A model generated the notes under the pieces. The model made no database searches and was not told the DNA's origin. It worked only from the letters and a program-made list of their open reading frames with translations. 64,000 nt of DNA from Gordonia soli NBRC 108243 (GTDB lineage Bacteria; Actinomycetota; Actinomycetes; Mycobacteriales; Mycobacteriaceae), in NCBI RefSeq assembly GCF_000334455.1, contig NZ_BANX01000007.1:62001-126000 (forward strand). Reading direction: 5' to 3'. The position numbers and the translations under genes were made by a program. Shown piece by piece: positions 8,311-16,341 of the stretch (position 1 is its first letter; every line of letters starts with the position of its first letter).

Positions 8311-8979
8311 ATGGGTACGGGCGGGTTCGGGCGGTGCGGATATGGCCGTGTCGCGGTGTCGGGTGTTGCTGCGGCGACGATTGCCGTCGGTGTCCTGACC
8401 GGCGCGGGTGCGGGTCCGGTGGTGGCGGCGCCTGATTCGTTCGGCGATCGGTCGGTGTCGAAGGTGACCGAAGACGGTTGGCGGGTGACTGCGGTCAAAG
8501 CCGAGGAGCGGGTTCGTTCGGTGGCGCCGTTGAATCAATCTACTTGGACGCGTGAGGGATTCCTGTCGCTACGCGGTGAAGGCCGCATCAGCGGTGCCGG
8601 GAGGGTGGCGGTTTCTGCGGGCACGGTGCGCGCGGGATTCCAGATCGGGTGCAATACCGACGTCACCTCGGGGCTGACCCTGGGGGTCACGGCGGGTCCG
8701 ACTGCGCAGATGTCGATTTCGTGGCCACCAGCGTTGATCGTGGGAGCCCAAGCCAGCGGGAACGTATCGACCACGTTGAAACCCGGAACGATCGCCGACA
8801 TCGCGTTCGGGGTGAAAAGACTCGCCGGGCCCCGCGCAGGTCTGACCGTCGACGGGGTGCACGTCAAAGTCGATGGCTGTCTGGGGCCGGTCGCGGTGCG
8901 TTCGTATGTGACCGTGGCGATCTCGACTCCGATCAACGACAACACCGTCAACGTCTACGGCACACCCCACTACCTGTAA
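8311..8979 (+). CDS. MspA-family outer-membrane (mycomembrane) porin
   Basis: A 222-residue protein with an N-terminal signal peptide (Arg at 8 and 12, hydrophobic core to about residue 35, cleavage near VVAA-PD). The mature part shows MspA-family landmarks: the DGW segment, repeated Gly-rich beta strands, and the C-terminal pattern GCLGPVAVRSYVTV followed by VNVYGTPHYL. MspA-type proteins form octameric water-filled pores in the outer mycolate membrane. ATG 8311 has GGAG just upstream; in-frame GTG/TTG codons further upstream would put a non-signal leader before it. It heads a compact gene set running to 11812. Confidence 0.85.
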   Translation: MGTGGFGRCGYGRVAVSGVAAATIAVGVLTGAGAGPVVAAPDSFGDRSVSKVTEDGWRVTAVKAEERVRSVAPLNQSTWTREGFLSLRGEGRISGAGRVAVSAGTVRAGFQIGCNTDVTSGLTLGVTAGPTAQMSISWPPALIVGAQASGNVSTTLKPGTIADIAFGVKRLAGPRAGLTVDGVHVKVDGCLGPVAVRSYVTVAISTPINDNTVNVYGTPHYL

Positions 8980-9013
8980 CACCCGCCCCGGCACGTCCAG
9001 GAGATCCACCCTC

Positions 9014-9313
9014 ATGACCACACCCACCACCGGCGCCGAATCGCGCACACCGTCACGCCATCCCGCTGACAGTCATGCCCCCGACGCCGACAACGATCCA
9101 AGCGGCTTCCCCCTGCTCCAAGCAGCACTATTCGTCGCCGGATGCGCCCTGCTGGTCCTGGCCGCAGCCAACCTCACCCACCTCACCGAATGGTCACAAC
9201 GATGGGGACAGATCCCAGTGTTCCTCGGCTTCTTCCTCCTCATGTCCATCGCCGGACGGTGGTTCTGGACCGGCACCGACGCCATCCTGGCCAAAACCAT
9301 CGGCAACCAATGA
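9014..9313 (+). CDS. Small two-helix membrane protein, unknown
   Basis: A 99-residue protein with a hydrophilic Pro/Asp-rich N-terminus (about 35 residues), then two predicted transmembrane helices (about LLQAALFVAGCALLVLAA and IPVFLGFFLLMSIAGRW) and a short tail. No family recognised. Its stop overlaps the start of the next gene as ATGA (9310-9313), so expression is coupled. Its place between a porin and a secreted toxin-like protein suggests a membrane accessory role, by context only. Confidence 0.7.
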   Translation: MTTPTTGAESRTPSRHPADSHAPDADNDPSGFPLLQAALFVAGCALLVLAAANLTHLTEWSQRWGQIPVFLGFFLLMSIAGRWFWTGTDAILAKTIGNQ

Positions 9314-10575
9314 CCCACACAAGTCATCGGAAACCAGGTACCCGCCGTCCTCGACGGTCCCACACACGGACCACCACAACACTTCTCGCCCTGACAGGAA
9401 CACTTGCCGGCACCATCGCACTCGCCACAGCCGCACTCACCGGCCCCTCCTCGCCCGCACACGCCGACCCACTCTGTGACCAGATGCGCGCCCAATACGG
9501 GCCCGGCTGGCCCTGCATCAGCGTCCCTACCTACACCCCACCACCCACGCAGAACACCCCGCCACCCACCACCGGCGGCAACAACCGGGGCTCCTCGAGC
9601 GGCCCCGGCATAGCCGGCAACCCCGGACCAGGCCCCGGCGAAGGCAACGGCACACCCATCGTGCCCGTGCCAGGACAACCGGTCGCCCCGCCGCCGGGTC
9701 AACTGACGATTGTTCCCGTGCCCGGAACACCACGCCACGACCGGTCACCGAGCGATCGAGGCCAGCACTCAGACGTTCGGAGCCCGTCGACACCGAATCC
9801 GACGCCCCCACCCGGGCGTAGCGACGGGTCCTCGAGCACGCAGGCACCCCGGCAGCAGCCTTTGGACAAGGGTGTCGAGGCGGATCGGCCCGCCCCGCCT
9901 GTAGGTGGTTCGACGATTCCGTTAGGGGCATGGGTCGTTGCCGGGGCCGCCGCGTTGGCGGTCTCGCGGCCGCGGCGCGGCCGAGGAGCCGCGTTCCGAG
10001 CGATCGGCGTGGGACGACGTAATGCCGCCAACATCCAGCAAGGTCCGACCAACTCGCAGCCTTCTTGGGAGCGTTCAAACAACGGCGACGCCGGCAGCGG
10101 CTACGATGCGCATCAGTCCCCTTCGGTCACTGGCAACGAAGGGCAAGCCACCATCGACGGTGGCGATTCATCGGCTGGCGCTGGAGCTGGCGGCGACTCT
10201 GGCACTACGGCAGCACCACAGAACGGCCCCGCCCCCGCGCCTGAACCTGCACCGGACACGAGCCCTCGCACAGTGCCATCTCCGCAGCCGACCCCAGCCC
10301 CGCCACCATCGCAGTCAAGTCCCACTCCCCGGCAGCTCGACTTCGACCCGAAAGCCCCCGACGGCAATGGCGAGGAAGCTACGAGAAGAAACCGCCCGAG
10401 CGCTCGACCGGAGCTGATGCCTCTGTCGATGCCAAGGAACCGCCGTCAAAGGCAAAGCATGGGCACGAGAGACAGGTCCCACCCACGAGGCCCGAGTGGA
10501 ATGGAACGATCAGACCGAACGTCACAGGACCTATGCCGAAGGTCGGGCCGGTTCACAGGCCGAGGCACATGGTGA
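9310..10575 (+). CDS. Secreted/anchored Pro-rich toxin-like protein, N-terminal part (frame breaks at 10374)
   Basis: Begins with a strong signal peptide (Arg-rich n-region, hydrophobic core, cleavage near AHA-DP at about residue 54), then a short two-Cys module (CDQM...PGWPC), about 130 residues rich in Pro and Gly, a predicted transmembrane helix near residues 215-235 (PLGAWVVAGAAALAV) with an Arg-rich stop-transfer, and a Ser/Gly/Pro-rich linker. After about 10372 this frame becomes implausible (Arg/Pro-rich) and coding sense moves to another frame. Adding one G at GG 10374-10375 and one at GG 10436-10437 joins it to the 10496-10873 frame as a single 521-residue protein. Confidence 0.65.
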   Translation: MTHTSHRKPGTRRPRRSHTRTTTTLLALTGTLAGTIALATAALTGPSSPAHADPLCDQMRAQYGPGWPCISVPTYTPPPTQNTPPPTTGGNNRGSSSGPGIAGNPGPGPGEGNGTPIVPVPGQPVAPPPGQLTIVPVPGTPRHDRSPSDRGQHSDVRSPSTPNPTPPPGRSDGSSSTQAPRQQPLDKGVEADRPAPPVGGSTIPLGAWVVAGAAALAVSRPRRGRGAAFRAIGVGRRNAANIQQGPTNSQPSWERSNNGDAGSGYDAHQSPSVTGNEGQATIDGGDSSAGAGAGGDSGTTAAPQNGPAPAPEPAPDTSPRTVPSPQPTPAPPPSQSSPTPRQLDFDPKAPDGNGEEATRRNRPSARPELMPLSMPRNRRQRQSMGTRDRSHPRGPSGMERSDRTSQDLCRRSGRFTGRGTW

Positions 10576-10873
10576 AGCACGCATCGGGAGGAAAGGCTTT
10601 TGGGTCGGCGGAGGCGGCTTCGCCGGCGGGAAAGCCGAGGGCAAGGTCGGCATGGAAAGCGACAAACCATCGTCGACAGATGTTGAGGCCGGAGTCGACG
10701 GCCGTGTCGGTATTGGTGTCGAAATCGGCGGCGGCATCGAACAACAACCCGATGGCCGGTTGAAGATTGGTGCGCGCTTCGGATTCGCGGCGGGGCCGGG
10801 GGCCGAAACAAGCATCACCGTCCATACCCCCAGCCCTGGGGAGATCTTCAGGAGACTGAATCCCTTTGACTAG
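10496..10873 (+). CDS. Gly/Ala-rich C-terminal domain of the toxin-like protein (frameshifted)
   Basis: This frame carries about 125 residues with strongly patterned sequence (alternating Ala/Gly with charged residues, RTYAEGRAGSQAEAHGEARI, then GGGG and repeated VGIG/IGG units), ending in FRRLNPFD. The coding pattern continues upstream in the same frame to about 10437 (TAVKGKAWARETG), so ATG 10496 is probably not a true start. It looks like the C-terminal module of a polymorphic-toxin-like or surface protein, but no catalytic motif is recognisable. The next gene starts inside its stop region (10866). Confidence 0.6.
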   Translation: MEWNDQTERHRTYAEGRAGSQAEAHGEARIGRKGFWVGGGGFAGGKAEGKVGMESDKPSSTDVEAGVDGRVGIGVEIGGGIEQQPDGRLKIGARFGFAAGPGAETSITVHTPSPGEIFRRLNPFD

Positions 10874-11342
10874 ACACACCATCGACGGCGTCACCGTCAC
10901 CTTCCCACAGCACTGGACACCGATTGACAGTCCACCGCCCTGGCCGCGTCCACTGCGGCTGCACACACAAGGCGGCGTCTGCTCTGCAGTCATAGCTCTT
11001 GACGAACAAGCAGCCGTACCAGATGCTGCTGACCGTGGTCCACACCCTGCTTTGAACGTCCCCGCCCTCACCCGTCCACTCAAAGTTGCGGAACTGGAGT
11101 TGATTGCGGGCATGCCAGCGGCTGTGTTGACCACGAGCATTGCTGACGCTGAATTCGATGGCGGAGCACTCTATGTATTCGGATTTCGTTGGTCTATCCC
11201 GCACCAAGGCCAGCCAGGACCGCTCGTGGTGGTCGATTTCATGTCTTCAGCCGCGGCGGCTGAACGGTGTCTGACTGATTTCGACCAGACGATTCGGTCG
11301 ATCGAGGTCACCGGGATTCGCTCCAGTCAAGGTGCCATCTGA
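10866..11342 (+). CDS. Small soluble protein with DcrB/Mog1/PsbP-like pattern
   Basis: A 158-residue protein without signal peptide or membrane helix. The pattern fits the DcrB/Mog1/PsbP fold: an N-terminal strand pair TVTFPQHW, a central basic helix, a GMPAAVL hairpin, and a last helix/strand DFDQTIRSIEV. It begins with TTG 10866, overlapping the toxin-like gene by 8 bases, and its TGA shares a base with the ATG of the RDD gene. The tight coupling suggests a dedicated partner (chaperone or immunity factor) of the upstream secreted protein. That role is inferred from position only. Confidence 0.6.
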   Translation: MTRHTIDGVTVTFPQHWTPIDSPPPWPRPLRLHTQGGVCSAVIALDEQAAVPDAADRGPHPALNVPALTRPLKVAELELIAGMPAAVLTTSIADAEFDGGALYVFGFRWSIPHQGQPGPLVVVDFMSSAAAAERCLTDFDQTIRSIEVTGIRSSQGAI

Positions 11343-11812
11343 TGTCGACGAACCTTACTGAGGCCTCCACCCCGTATCCACTCGCATCTCTCGGACGGCG
11401 GCTGGCCGCAGCCGCCCTCGACGGCGCGTTCTTTATCGCCGTCATCATCGCGCTGGTGATCGCAGCGAACATCATCGCGGCGTGGGCACCTCAGGATTCC
11501 ACCCTCGCCGGCACCATCTGGATTGCCACCACCATCGCCAGCCCCATCCTCTACATACTCGGCAACGCCGTCCTACTGCAAGGACTCAGCGGCGCCACCC
11601 TCGGCAAACACCTGATGGGCATCGACGTCGTCAACGACGCCACAGACGCCCCCATCGGATTCAACCGGGCACTGCTCCGCGCGGCGATCACCTACCTCAT
11701 CGACCTACCCACCCTGATCGGACCCGCACTTATCGTCCTCACTCCTCACGGCCGCACCCTCGCCGATCGCACCTGCCACACCCTCGTCATCAACCAATTA
11801 CCACGCCGGTAA
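11342..11812 (+). CDS. RDD-family membrane protein
   Basis: A 156-residue RDD-family protein. The signature Arg-Asp pair region is LGRRLAAAALDGAFF near residue 20, followed by hydrophobic helices (about 28-50, 58-80 and 112-132) and the conserved GATLGKHLMGIDVV segment. RDD proteins are poorly understood multi-pass membrane proteins, sometimes ion transporters. The start overlaps the previous stop (TGATG). It ends the island operon; a weak hairpin follows at 11815-11841. Confidence 0.82.
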   Translation: MSTNLTEASTPYPLASLGRRLAAAALDGAFFIAVIIALVIAANIIAAWAPQDSTLAGTIWIATTIASPILYILGNAVLLQGLSGATLGKHLMGIDVVNDATDAPIGFNRALLRAAITYLIDLPTLIGPALIVLTPHGRTLADRTCHTLVINQLPRR

Positions 11813-11814
11813 GA

Positions 11815-11841
11815 CCCAGATCGCCGCACTTTCAATCTGGG
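11815..11841 (+). terminator. Weak candidate terminator after the RDD gene
   Basis: CCCAGAT (11815-11821) pairs with ATCTGGG (11835-11841) across a 13-base loop, directly after the RDD stop codon. There is no T-run. The position suits the end of the porin-to-RDD operon. Confidence 0.35.
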
Positions 11842-12272
11842 GTGTTCATGGCTCAAATTGCCACCAGGACCCCGATCTCCAGTAGAGCTTGTGATGATAG
11901 CTAGGCTAGCTAGCATTCGAGCTTTCGAAGAACTCATCCAGAGCAGCGCGACCATCCGACACCATTGACGTTATTGGAGGAGTTCGTGCCGGGCGCTCCG
12001 GATGAAGTAGGTGCTGCGGTCCTGGACGCCGACGACGCGAATGCGAAATCGAGCCCGATCTCGTGACACACCGAACCTGGCGGCGTTCTCACCTTTCATG
12101 AGAGTCAAGATATGGGGCGGATTCCGCGCCCAGCGAAGGCAGTGGCGCGTGAATCTCGTCGGCGACCACGCGACCCCATCCACCGTTGGGCCGATGCCGC
12201 CACCACTGGACCCCTGACCCGGACTATCCCGGCGACGGTTGACACGTCGACTCTTCGGGTACCGATGAGTCG
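11842..12272. other. Gene-poor right flank of the island
   Basis: No convincing gene. It contains a perfect palindrome TAGCTAGGCTAGCTA at 11898-11912, with CTAG tetramers that are usually scarce in GC-rich actinobacteria. A 42-codon minus-strand frame (11971-12099, ending RSARHELLQ) has no ribosome site and may be a remnant of a lost gene. The last part holds the promoter of the acyl-CoA dehydrogenase-like gene. Confidence 0.45.
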
Positions 12273-13247
12273 ATGACCGCCGCGAGTGCCACCGACATCG
12301 CCCGCCGCCTGGTGGGCGACAACCCGGACGTTCCGCTGCCCGGTCGCGGCGACACCGGCGGCCGGTTCCGCTTTCTGCTCGACCACACCCGATCCGACAT
12401 ACCGGTCGGACGACTCGTCGAGGCGCACCTGGACGCGACGGCGATCCTCGACGAACTCGCCGCGAGCAGCCCCGGCGCCGATCAACTGTGGGGCGTGTGG
12501 GCCGCCGAACCCCCCTCACCGGTGCTGACCGCGACGTCGACATCGTCGGGATGGCGGTTGTCCGGGACGAAGCCGTGGTGTTCCGGGGCCTCCGGGTGCA
12601 CGAATGCACTCGTCACCGCGACGGTCGGTGCGACCCGACCACTGTTCGCGGTCGATCTGACCCACCCGCGCGTCCGCCCGGAACCGTCGGCGTGGCACGC
12701 GGCCGGGATGGCTCGGACCGACACCCGCGCGGTGCATTTCGCCGACGTACCGGCCGAACCGCTCGGTGACGCCGATGCGTACCTCGAACGGGCCGGTTTC
12801 TGGCACGGCGGGATCGGGGTGGCCGCGTGCTGGGCAGGTGGCGCACACGCGGTCGCCGATCGACTGTTCGGCTCGGTGACACCGGCGTCGGACGAGCTCC
12901 GGCTCCTCGCAGCGGGGCGGATCGACACCGCCCTCGCCACCGCGCGAGCACTGCTGTCCGACGCCGCTTCCGAGATCGACGACGCCCCGGACGACCTCAG
13001 CTCCGCGAGGATTCGCGCCCTGCGGGTCCGATCCGCGATCGACGAGATCGCCTCCACCGTCGTCACCGGAGTGGGTCGCACGCTCGGTCCGGGACCTCTC
13101 GTCGGAGACGCCGACCATGCCGACCGCGTCGCCGACCTCACCGTGTACATCCGCCAGTCCCACGGGGATCGGGACCTCGCGTCACTCGGTCGTCTGCTGG
13201 CCGAGGCTCATCCCGAGCCGACTGCCACCGATCGGACGTCGGCATGA
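12273..13247 (+). CDS. Short acyl-CoA dehydrogenase-family protein
   Basis: A 324-residue flavoprotein-like sequence, shorter than the usual 380 or so residues of acyl-CoA dehydrogenases. The central beta domain shows WGVWAAEP and SGWRLSGTKPWCSGA (flavin/substrate region). The C-terminal helical part ends in the family-like VADLTVYIRQSHGDRDLASLG. It may desaturate or dehydrogenate an unusual acyl or amine-linked substrate. The stop overlaps the next start as ATGA, and three more enzymes follow, so it probably acts in a small modification pathway of unknown product. Confidence 0.78.
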   Translation: MTAASATDIARRLVGDNPDVPLPGRGDTGGRFRFLLDHTRSDIPVGRLVEAHLDATAILDELAASSPGADQLWGVWAAEPPSPVLTATSTSSGWRLSGTKPWCSGASGCTNALVTATVGATRPLFAVDLTHPRVRPEPSAWHAAGMARTDTRAVHFADVPAEPLGDADAYLERAGFWHGGIGVAACWAGGAHAVADRLFGSVTPASDELRLLAAGRIDTALATARALLSDAASEIDDAPDDLSSARIRALRVRSAIDEIASTVVTGVGRTLGPGPLVGDADHADRVADLTVYIRQSHGDRDLASLGRLLAEAHPEPTATDRTSA

Positions 13248-14020
13248 CGGTCACCGACAGCCAGGGAAGGTTCGGGGGCGCCGACGATCACGGGACACCG
13301 GTGCGGCTGTGGGCCGACGCCTTCGACGATCCGGATCGCGCTCCGCGGTCGCCGTTCGATCCGCCGGAGCGTCTACTCGTCGTCGGCGCACACCCCGACG
13401 ACGAGGTCCTGGGCGTCGGAGGACTGATGAGTCAGGCGGTCGACGCCGGTACCGCGGCGACCGTACTCTGCCTGTCCGACGGTCGGGGATCCCACCCGGA
13501 CTCCACCACCGTGACCCCGGATCAACTGGCCGACATCCGACTTCGTGAGCTCCGCGCGGCTCTGACGGTACTCGGTGTCGATGACATGGTGTGTGCCGGA
13601 CTACCCGACGGCGGGCTCACTCCGCTGGAGTCGACCGTGCACGAGATCATCGCCGCTGCGATCGGCAGCGACAGCGGGGCCCAGCACACCCTGGTACTGG
13701 CTCCGTCCGGCTTCGACGGTCACCCGGATCACGAGACTGTCGGACGATGTGCGACCCGGGCTGCGGGCGCCTCGGGGACATCGGTCGCCCACTATCCGAT
13801 CTGGTTGTGGCACTGGTCGTTTCCCGGCGATCCGGACATTCCCTGGTCGACGATGCGCCTCCACCCGCTGCGGCCGGCCGATCTGCGCCGGAAGCGCGAA
13901 GCCATCGCACAGTTCCCGAGTCAGACCCGACAACTGTCGGATGCCCGCGCGGATCGTCCGGTTCTCCCTCCCGCTGTCCTGGCCCGCCACCTCCGTCCCT
14001 GGGAAGCGTTGTTCGGATGA
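13244..14020 (+). CDS. PIG-L (LmbE)-family deacetylase
   Basis: A 258-residue PIG-L/LmbE zinc hydrolase with the hallmark metal motif AHPDDEVLG near residue 46 and the second His pair in GHPDHETVG. Family members remove N-acetyl groups from GlcNAc conjugates, as MshB does in mycothiol synthesis. This copy is not MshB by context. It starts by ATGA overlap with the dehydrogenase-like gene and ends by ATGA overlap with the methyltransferase gene, so the three are translationally coupled. The substrate is probably a glycosylated or acetylated small molecule made by this cluster. Confidence 0.9.
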   Translation: MTVTDSQGRFGGADDHGTPVRLWADAFDDPDRAPRSPFDPPERLLVVGAHPDDEVLGVGGLMSQAVDAGTAATVLCLSDGRGSHPDSTTVTPDQLADIRLRELRAALTVLGVDDMVCAGLPDGGLTPLESTVHEIIAAAIGSDSGAQHTLVLAPSGFDGHPDHETVGRCATRAAGASGTSVAHYPIWLWHWSFPGDPDIPWSTMRLHPLRPADLRRKREAIAQFPSQTRQLSDARADRPVLPPAVLARHLRPWEALFG

Positions 14021-14625
14021 GCGACCGTGAGCCGATGGAACCGGCGTACTTCCGCGCCATGTACGGCGCGAGCGACGATCCGTGGGGCTTCACCTCACGG
14101 TGGTACGAGGAGCGCAAGCGAGCGCTCACCATGGCCGCCCTTCCCCGCCCTCGGTACCGCACCGCACTCGAGGTGGGGAGTTCGATCGGGGTGCTCAGTG
14201 CACTGCTGGCCGACCGTTGCGATCGCCTGCTCTGTCTCGAACTCGACGGACGCGCGGTGGAACTCGCGCGCGAACGCCTGGCGTCGTCAGACGGCATCGT
14301 CATCGAGCAGCGTGACTTCTTCGCCGATCCACCGTCGGACTCCTACGACCTCATCGTCTACAGCGAGGTCCTCTATTACGCCACCCACGAGCAACTCTCG
14401 CAGACTCTCGACTGGACAACCGAGCACCTGCGTGCGGGTGGGGCACTAGTCGCCGTGCATTGGCGCGCCGACGTCGCGGAGTACCCCCAGACAGCAAGGG
14501 ACGTCCACACCGCCCTGCGTGGCGCGCTGCACGAATCGGCGCGGTACCTGGACGAGGATCTCGAGCTCGGACTCTTCACCCATCCGGGTACGCCGTCGGT
14601 CGCAGCCGCCGAAGGACTCTCCTGA
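14017..14625 (+). CDS. SAM-dependent methyltransferase (NodS-like class I)
   Basis: A 202-residue class I methyltransferase. The SAM motif is the modified glycine loop LEVGSSIGVLSALLA (about residues 46-60), followed by the acidic residue in CLELDGRAVELA and YDLIVYSEVLYY as motif IV. It resembles the NodS family, which N-methylates the glucosamine of Nod factors. That fits a PIG-L deacetylase next door, which would expose an amine for methylation. It overlaps the deacetylase gene by 4 bases and converges with the glycosyltransferase gene, with only 3 bases between the stops. Confidence 0.88.
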   Translation: MSDREPMEPAYFRAMYGASDDPWGFTSRWYEERKRALTMAALPRPRYRTALEVGSSIGVLSALLADRCDRLLCLELDGRAVELARERLASSDGIVIEQRDFFADPPSDSYDLIVYSEVLYYATHEQLSQTLDWTTEHLRAGGALVAVHWRADVAEYPQTARDVHTALRGALHESARYLDEDLELGLFTHPGTPSVAAAEGLS

Positions 14626-14628
14626 TCG

Positions 14629-15408
14629 TCAGGCGGTCCGCTGCTCGGCGATGACGTCGGTGTCGTCGGTGCCATCGGTGACGTCGGCCAGTTGTCGCAG
14701 ATCCCGCATGAAGCCGGCGAATCCACCTGCGGTGCGGCCGGATTCACGAACCGAGGTGAGGACCGGGGCCAGAGCGGTCCGCGCGACGACGGCTCCCGAC
14801 AGCGATGCCCGCGACACCAGGTCGACATCCTCGTCGAGCGCCATCGACCGGAAGCCGCCGATCCGGTGATAGACACTCGCCCGGAACCCGAGGTTGGCGC
14901 CGTGCACGTGACCATGGCCGTCGACCCGTCGATAGTGCGCCTCGTACAGCTCGGTCATCGTGGTCGACCAGTGTTGTCTGTCATCGGGTTCGACGAGTCC
15001 GGCCACCACGTCGGCGCCCGCGGCCGCGAGTGCGAGATGGGTGGTCAGCCAGTCGTCGCCGACGCGGGAGTCCGCATCGGTGGTCGCGAACCAGGTCCGG
15101 TCGTCCCACGCGGCGTGCGCGAATCCCGCTGCGCGGGCAGCACCGACAGTCCGTGAATCGATGTGACGCACCCGCCACCGTGTGTCGCCATGGGCGGCCA
15201 CACCTGCCCGGGCAGCCATCGCAGTCGCCTCGTCGCAATCGTCGAGGACGATGACGACGTCCACGGGCCCGTCGACGCGGCGTACCGCCCGCGCCAGGGC
15301 AGCGAGGCAGTCCGGCAGCACAAGCGATTCGTCATGCGCCGGAACCACCACGACAGCACACGGGACCCCGGAGGTGATGGCGGAGCTGGCGGGCGACGTC
15401 ACCCTCAT
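14629..15408 (-). CDS. Family 2 glycosyltransferase
   Basis: A 259-residue GT-A glycosyltransferase. The N-terminal strand AVVVVPAHDE binds the nucleotide, VIVLDDCDEA follows, and the metal-binding TTDADSRVG (DxD-type) lies near residue 110. The C-terminal half carries a GHVHGANLGFR acceptor segment and LDEDVDL. No transmembrane segments, so it is probably cytoplasmic. ATG 15408 is preferred over the TTG at 15435. It is convergent with the deacetylase/methyltransferase genes and probably belongs to the same pathway. Confidence 0.87.
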   Translation of the reverse strand: MRVTSPASSAITSGVPCAVVVVPAHDESLVLPDCLAALARAVRRVDGPVDVVIVLDDCDEATAMAARAGVAAHGDTRWRVRHIDSRTVGAARAAGFAHAAWDDRTWFATTDADSRVGDDWLTTHLALAAAGADVVAGLVEPDDRQHWSTTMTELYEAHYRRVDGHGHVHGANLGFRASVYHRIGGFRSMALDEDVDLVSRASLSGAVVARTALAPVLTSVRESGRTAGGFAGFMRDLRQLADVTDGTDDTDVIAEQRTA

Positions 15409-15447
15409 CCGATTCCCGAGGATGGTCCGACTCAAACCAGCCCGACT

Positions 15448-16341
15448 TCAGTCGGAGCCGGAGTAATCGGCGACCTGTCCGTCACGCGGGGCTCGGTACA
15501 TCCGCCACAGCAGACGGGGCACACCGCGGAGCGGAAGCGCAGCGGGCGACGTCGACGGTCGGATGAGCGCGTCGGTTCCACCGTCGACCACGATCACGCT
15601 GCCCACCAACACGTCGGCCGCCGGCGACAGCATGAACAGCGCCCACGACGCCAGCACGTCGGCGGTACCGAAGCGGCGCACCGGGATAGGGAACGACCGC
15701 ACGTTCTCGCCGGTGGGACCGTCCAGCTGAGCGCGTAGCAGCGGGGTCAGCACCGGCCCCGGCGCCAGCACGTTGAGTCGGATACCGGCGCCTGCCCACT
15801 CCGGCCGGACAGCGCGCCGACGCACCCATCGGGTCACCGCGATCTTGGATGCCGCGTATGCAACCGGCGCCGACAGCCCACGCCGACGACGGATACGGCG
15901 GGTCGCCGCATCGACCTCCCCGCGGAGGAGTTCACGGATCGCACGACGCGGGACGAACGGCGTCGTGGTCGTCGAGTTCGACCCGAGCACCACCACACGG
16001 GCATCCCCGGTGACGGCAAGAGCCGGACGCCACGCCTCGAGCAGAGCGGTGACCCCGAGCAGGTTCACCTCGATGGTGGCCCGTTCGCGCCCGGCCGCAG
16101 GCCCCAGCCCGGCGGCGAGGACGGCACCGCCGAGAGTGCCGCCGGCGAGTTCGAGAACGCCCCGGGCCGCTGTCGACCGCCCGTCAGCGGTCGAGAGGTC
16201 GGCGATGACATCGGCGTCGTGCAGGTCGACACCGATCACGCGACGGCCGTCGGCTCGCAGCGCGTCGGCGACCGCACGACCGATCCCGGACGCAGAGCCG
16301 GTCACAGCGACGGCTGCGGCGGGCCGGTCGACCGAGCTCAT
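15448..16341 (-). CDS. Short-chain dehydrogenase/reductase
   Basis: A 297-residue SDR with the cofactor loop TGSASGIG, an acidic residue after the second strand (GVDLHDAD, favouring NAD), the NLLG segment and the active-site pair YAASK. It has an Arg-rich insertion before the Tyr (TRRIRRRRG) and a C-terminal extension beyond the usual 250 residues. The start overlaps the stop of the MarR gene by 4 bases, so it is the second gene of a MarR-led operon divergent from an MFS transporter. It may modify the transported compound. Confidence 0.88.
   Translation of the reverse strand: MSSVDRPAAAVAVTGSASGIGRAVADALRADGRRVIGVDLHDADVIADLSTADGRSTAARGVLELAGGTLGGAVLAAGLGPAAGRERATIEVNLLGVTALLEAWRPALAVTGDARVVVLGSNSTTTTPFVPRRAIRELLRGEVDAATRRIRRRRGLSAPVAYAASKIAVTRWVRRRAVRPEWAGAGIRLNVLAPGPVLTPLLRAQLDGPTGENVRSFPIPVRRFGTADVLASWALFMLSPAADVLVGSVIVVDGGTDALIRPSTSPAALPLRGVPRLLWRMYRAPRDGQVADYSGSD

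Noticed and set aside
12011-12217. A 68-codon plus-strand frame in the gap before the dehydrogenase-like gene
   Set aside because: No ribosome site, no recognisable pattern, Arg/Trp-rich composition.
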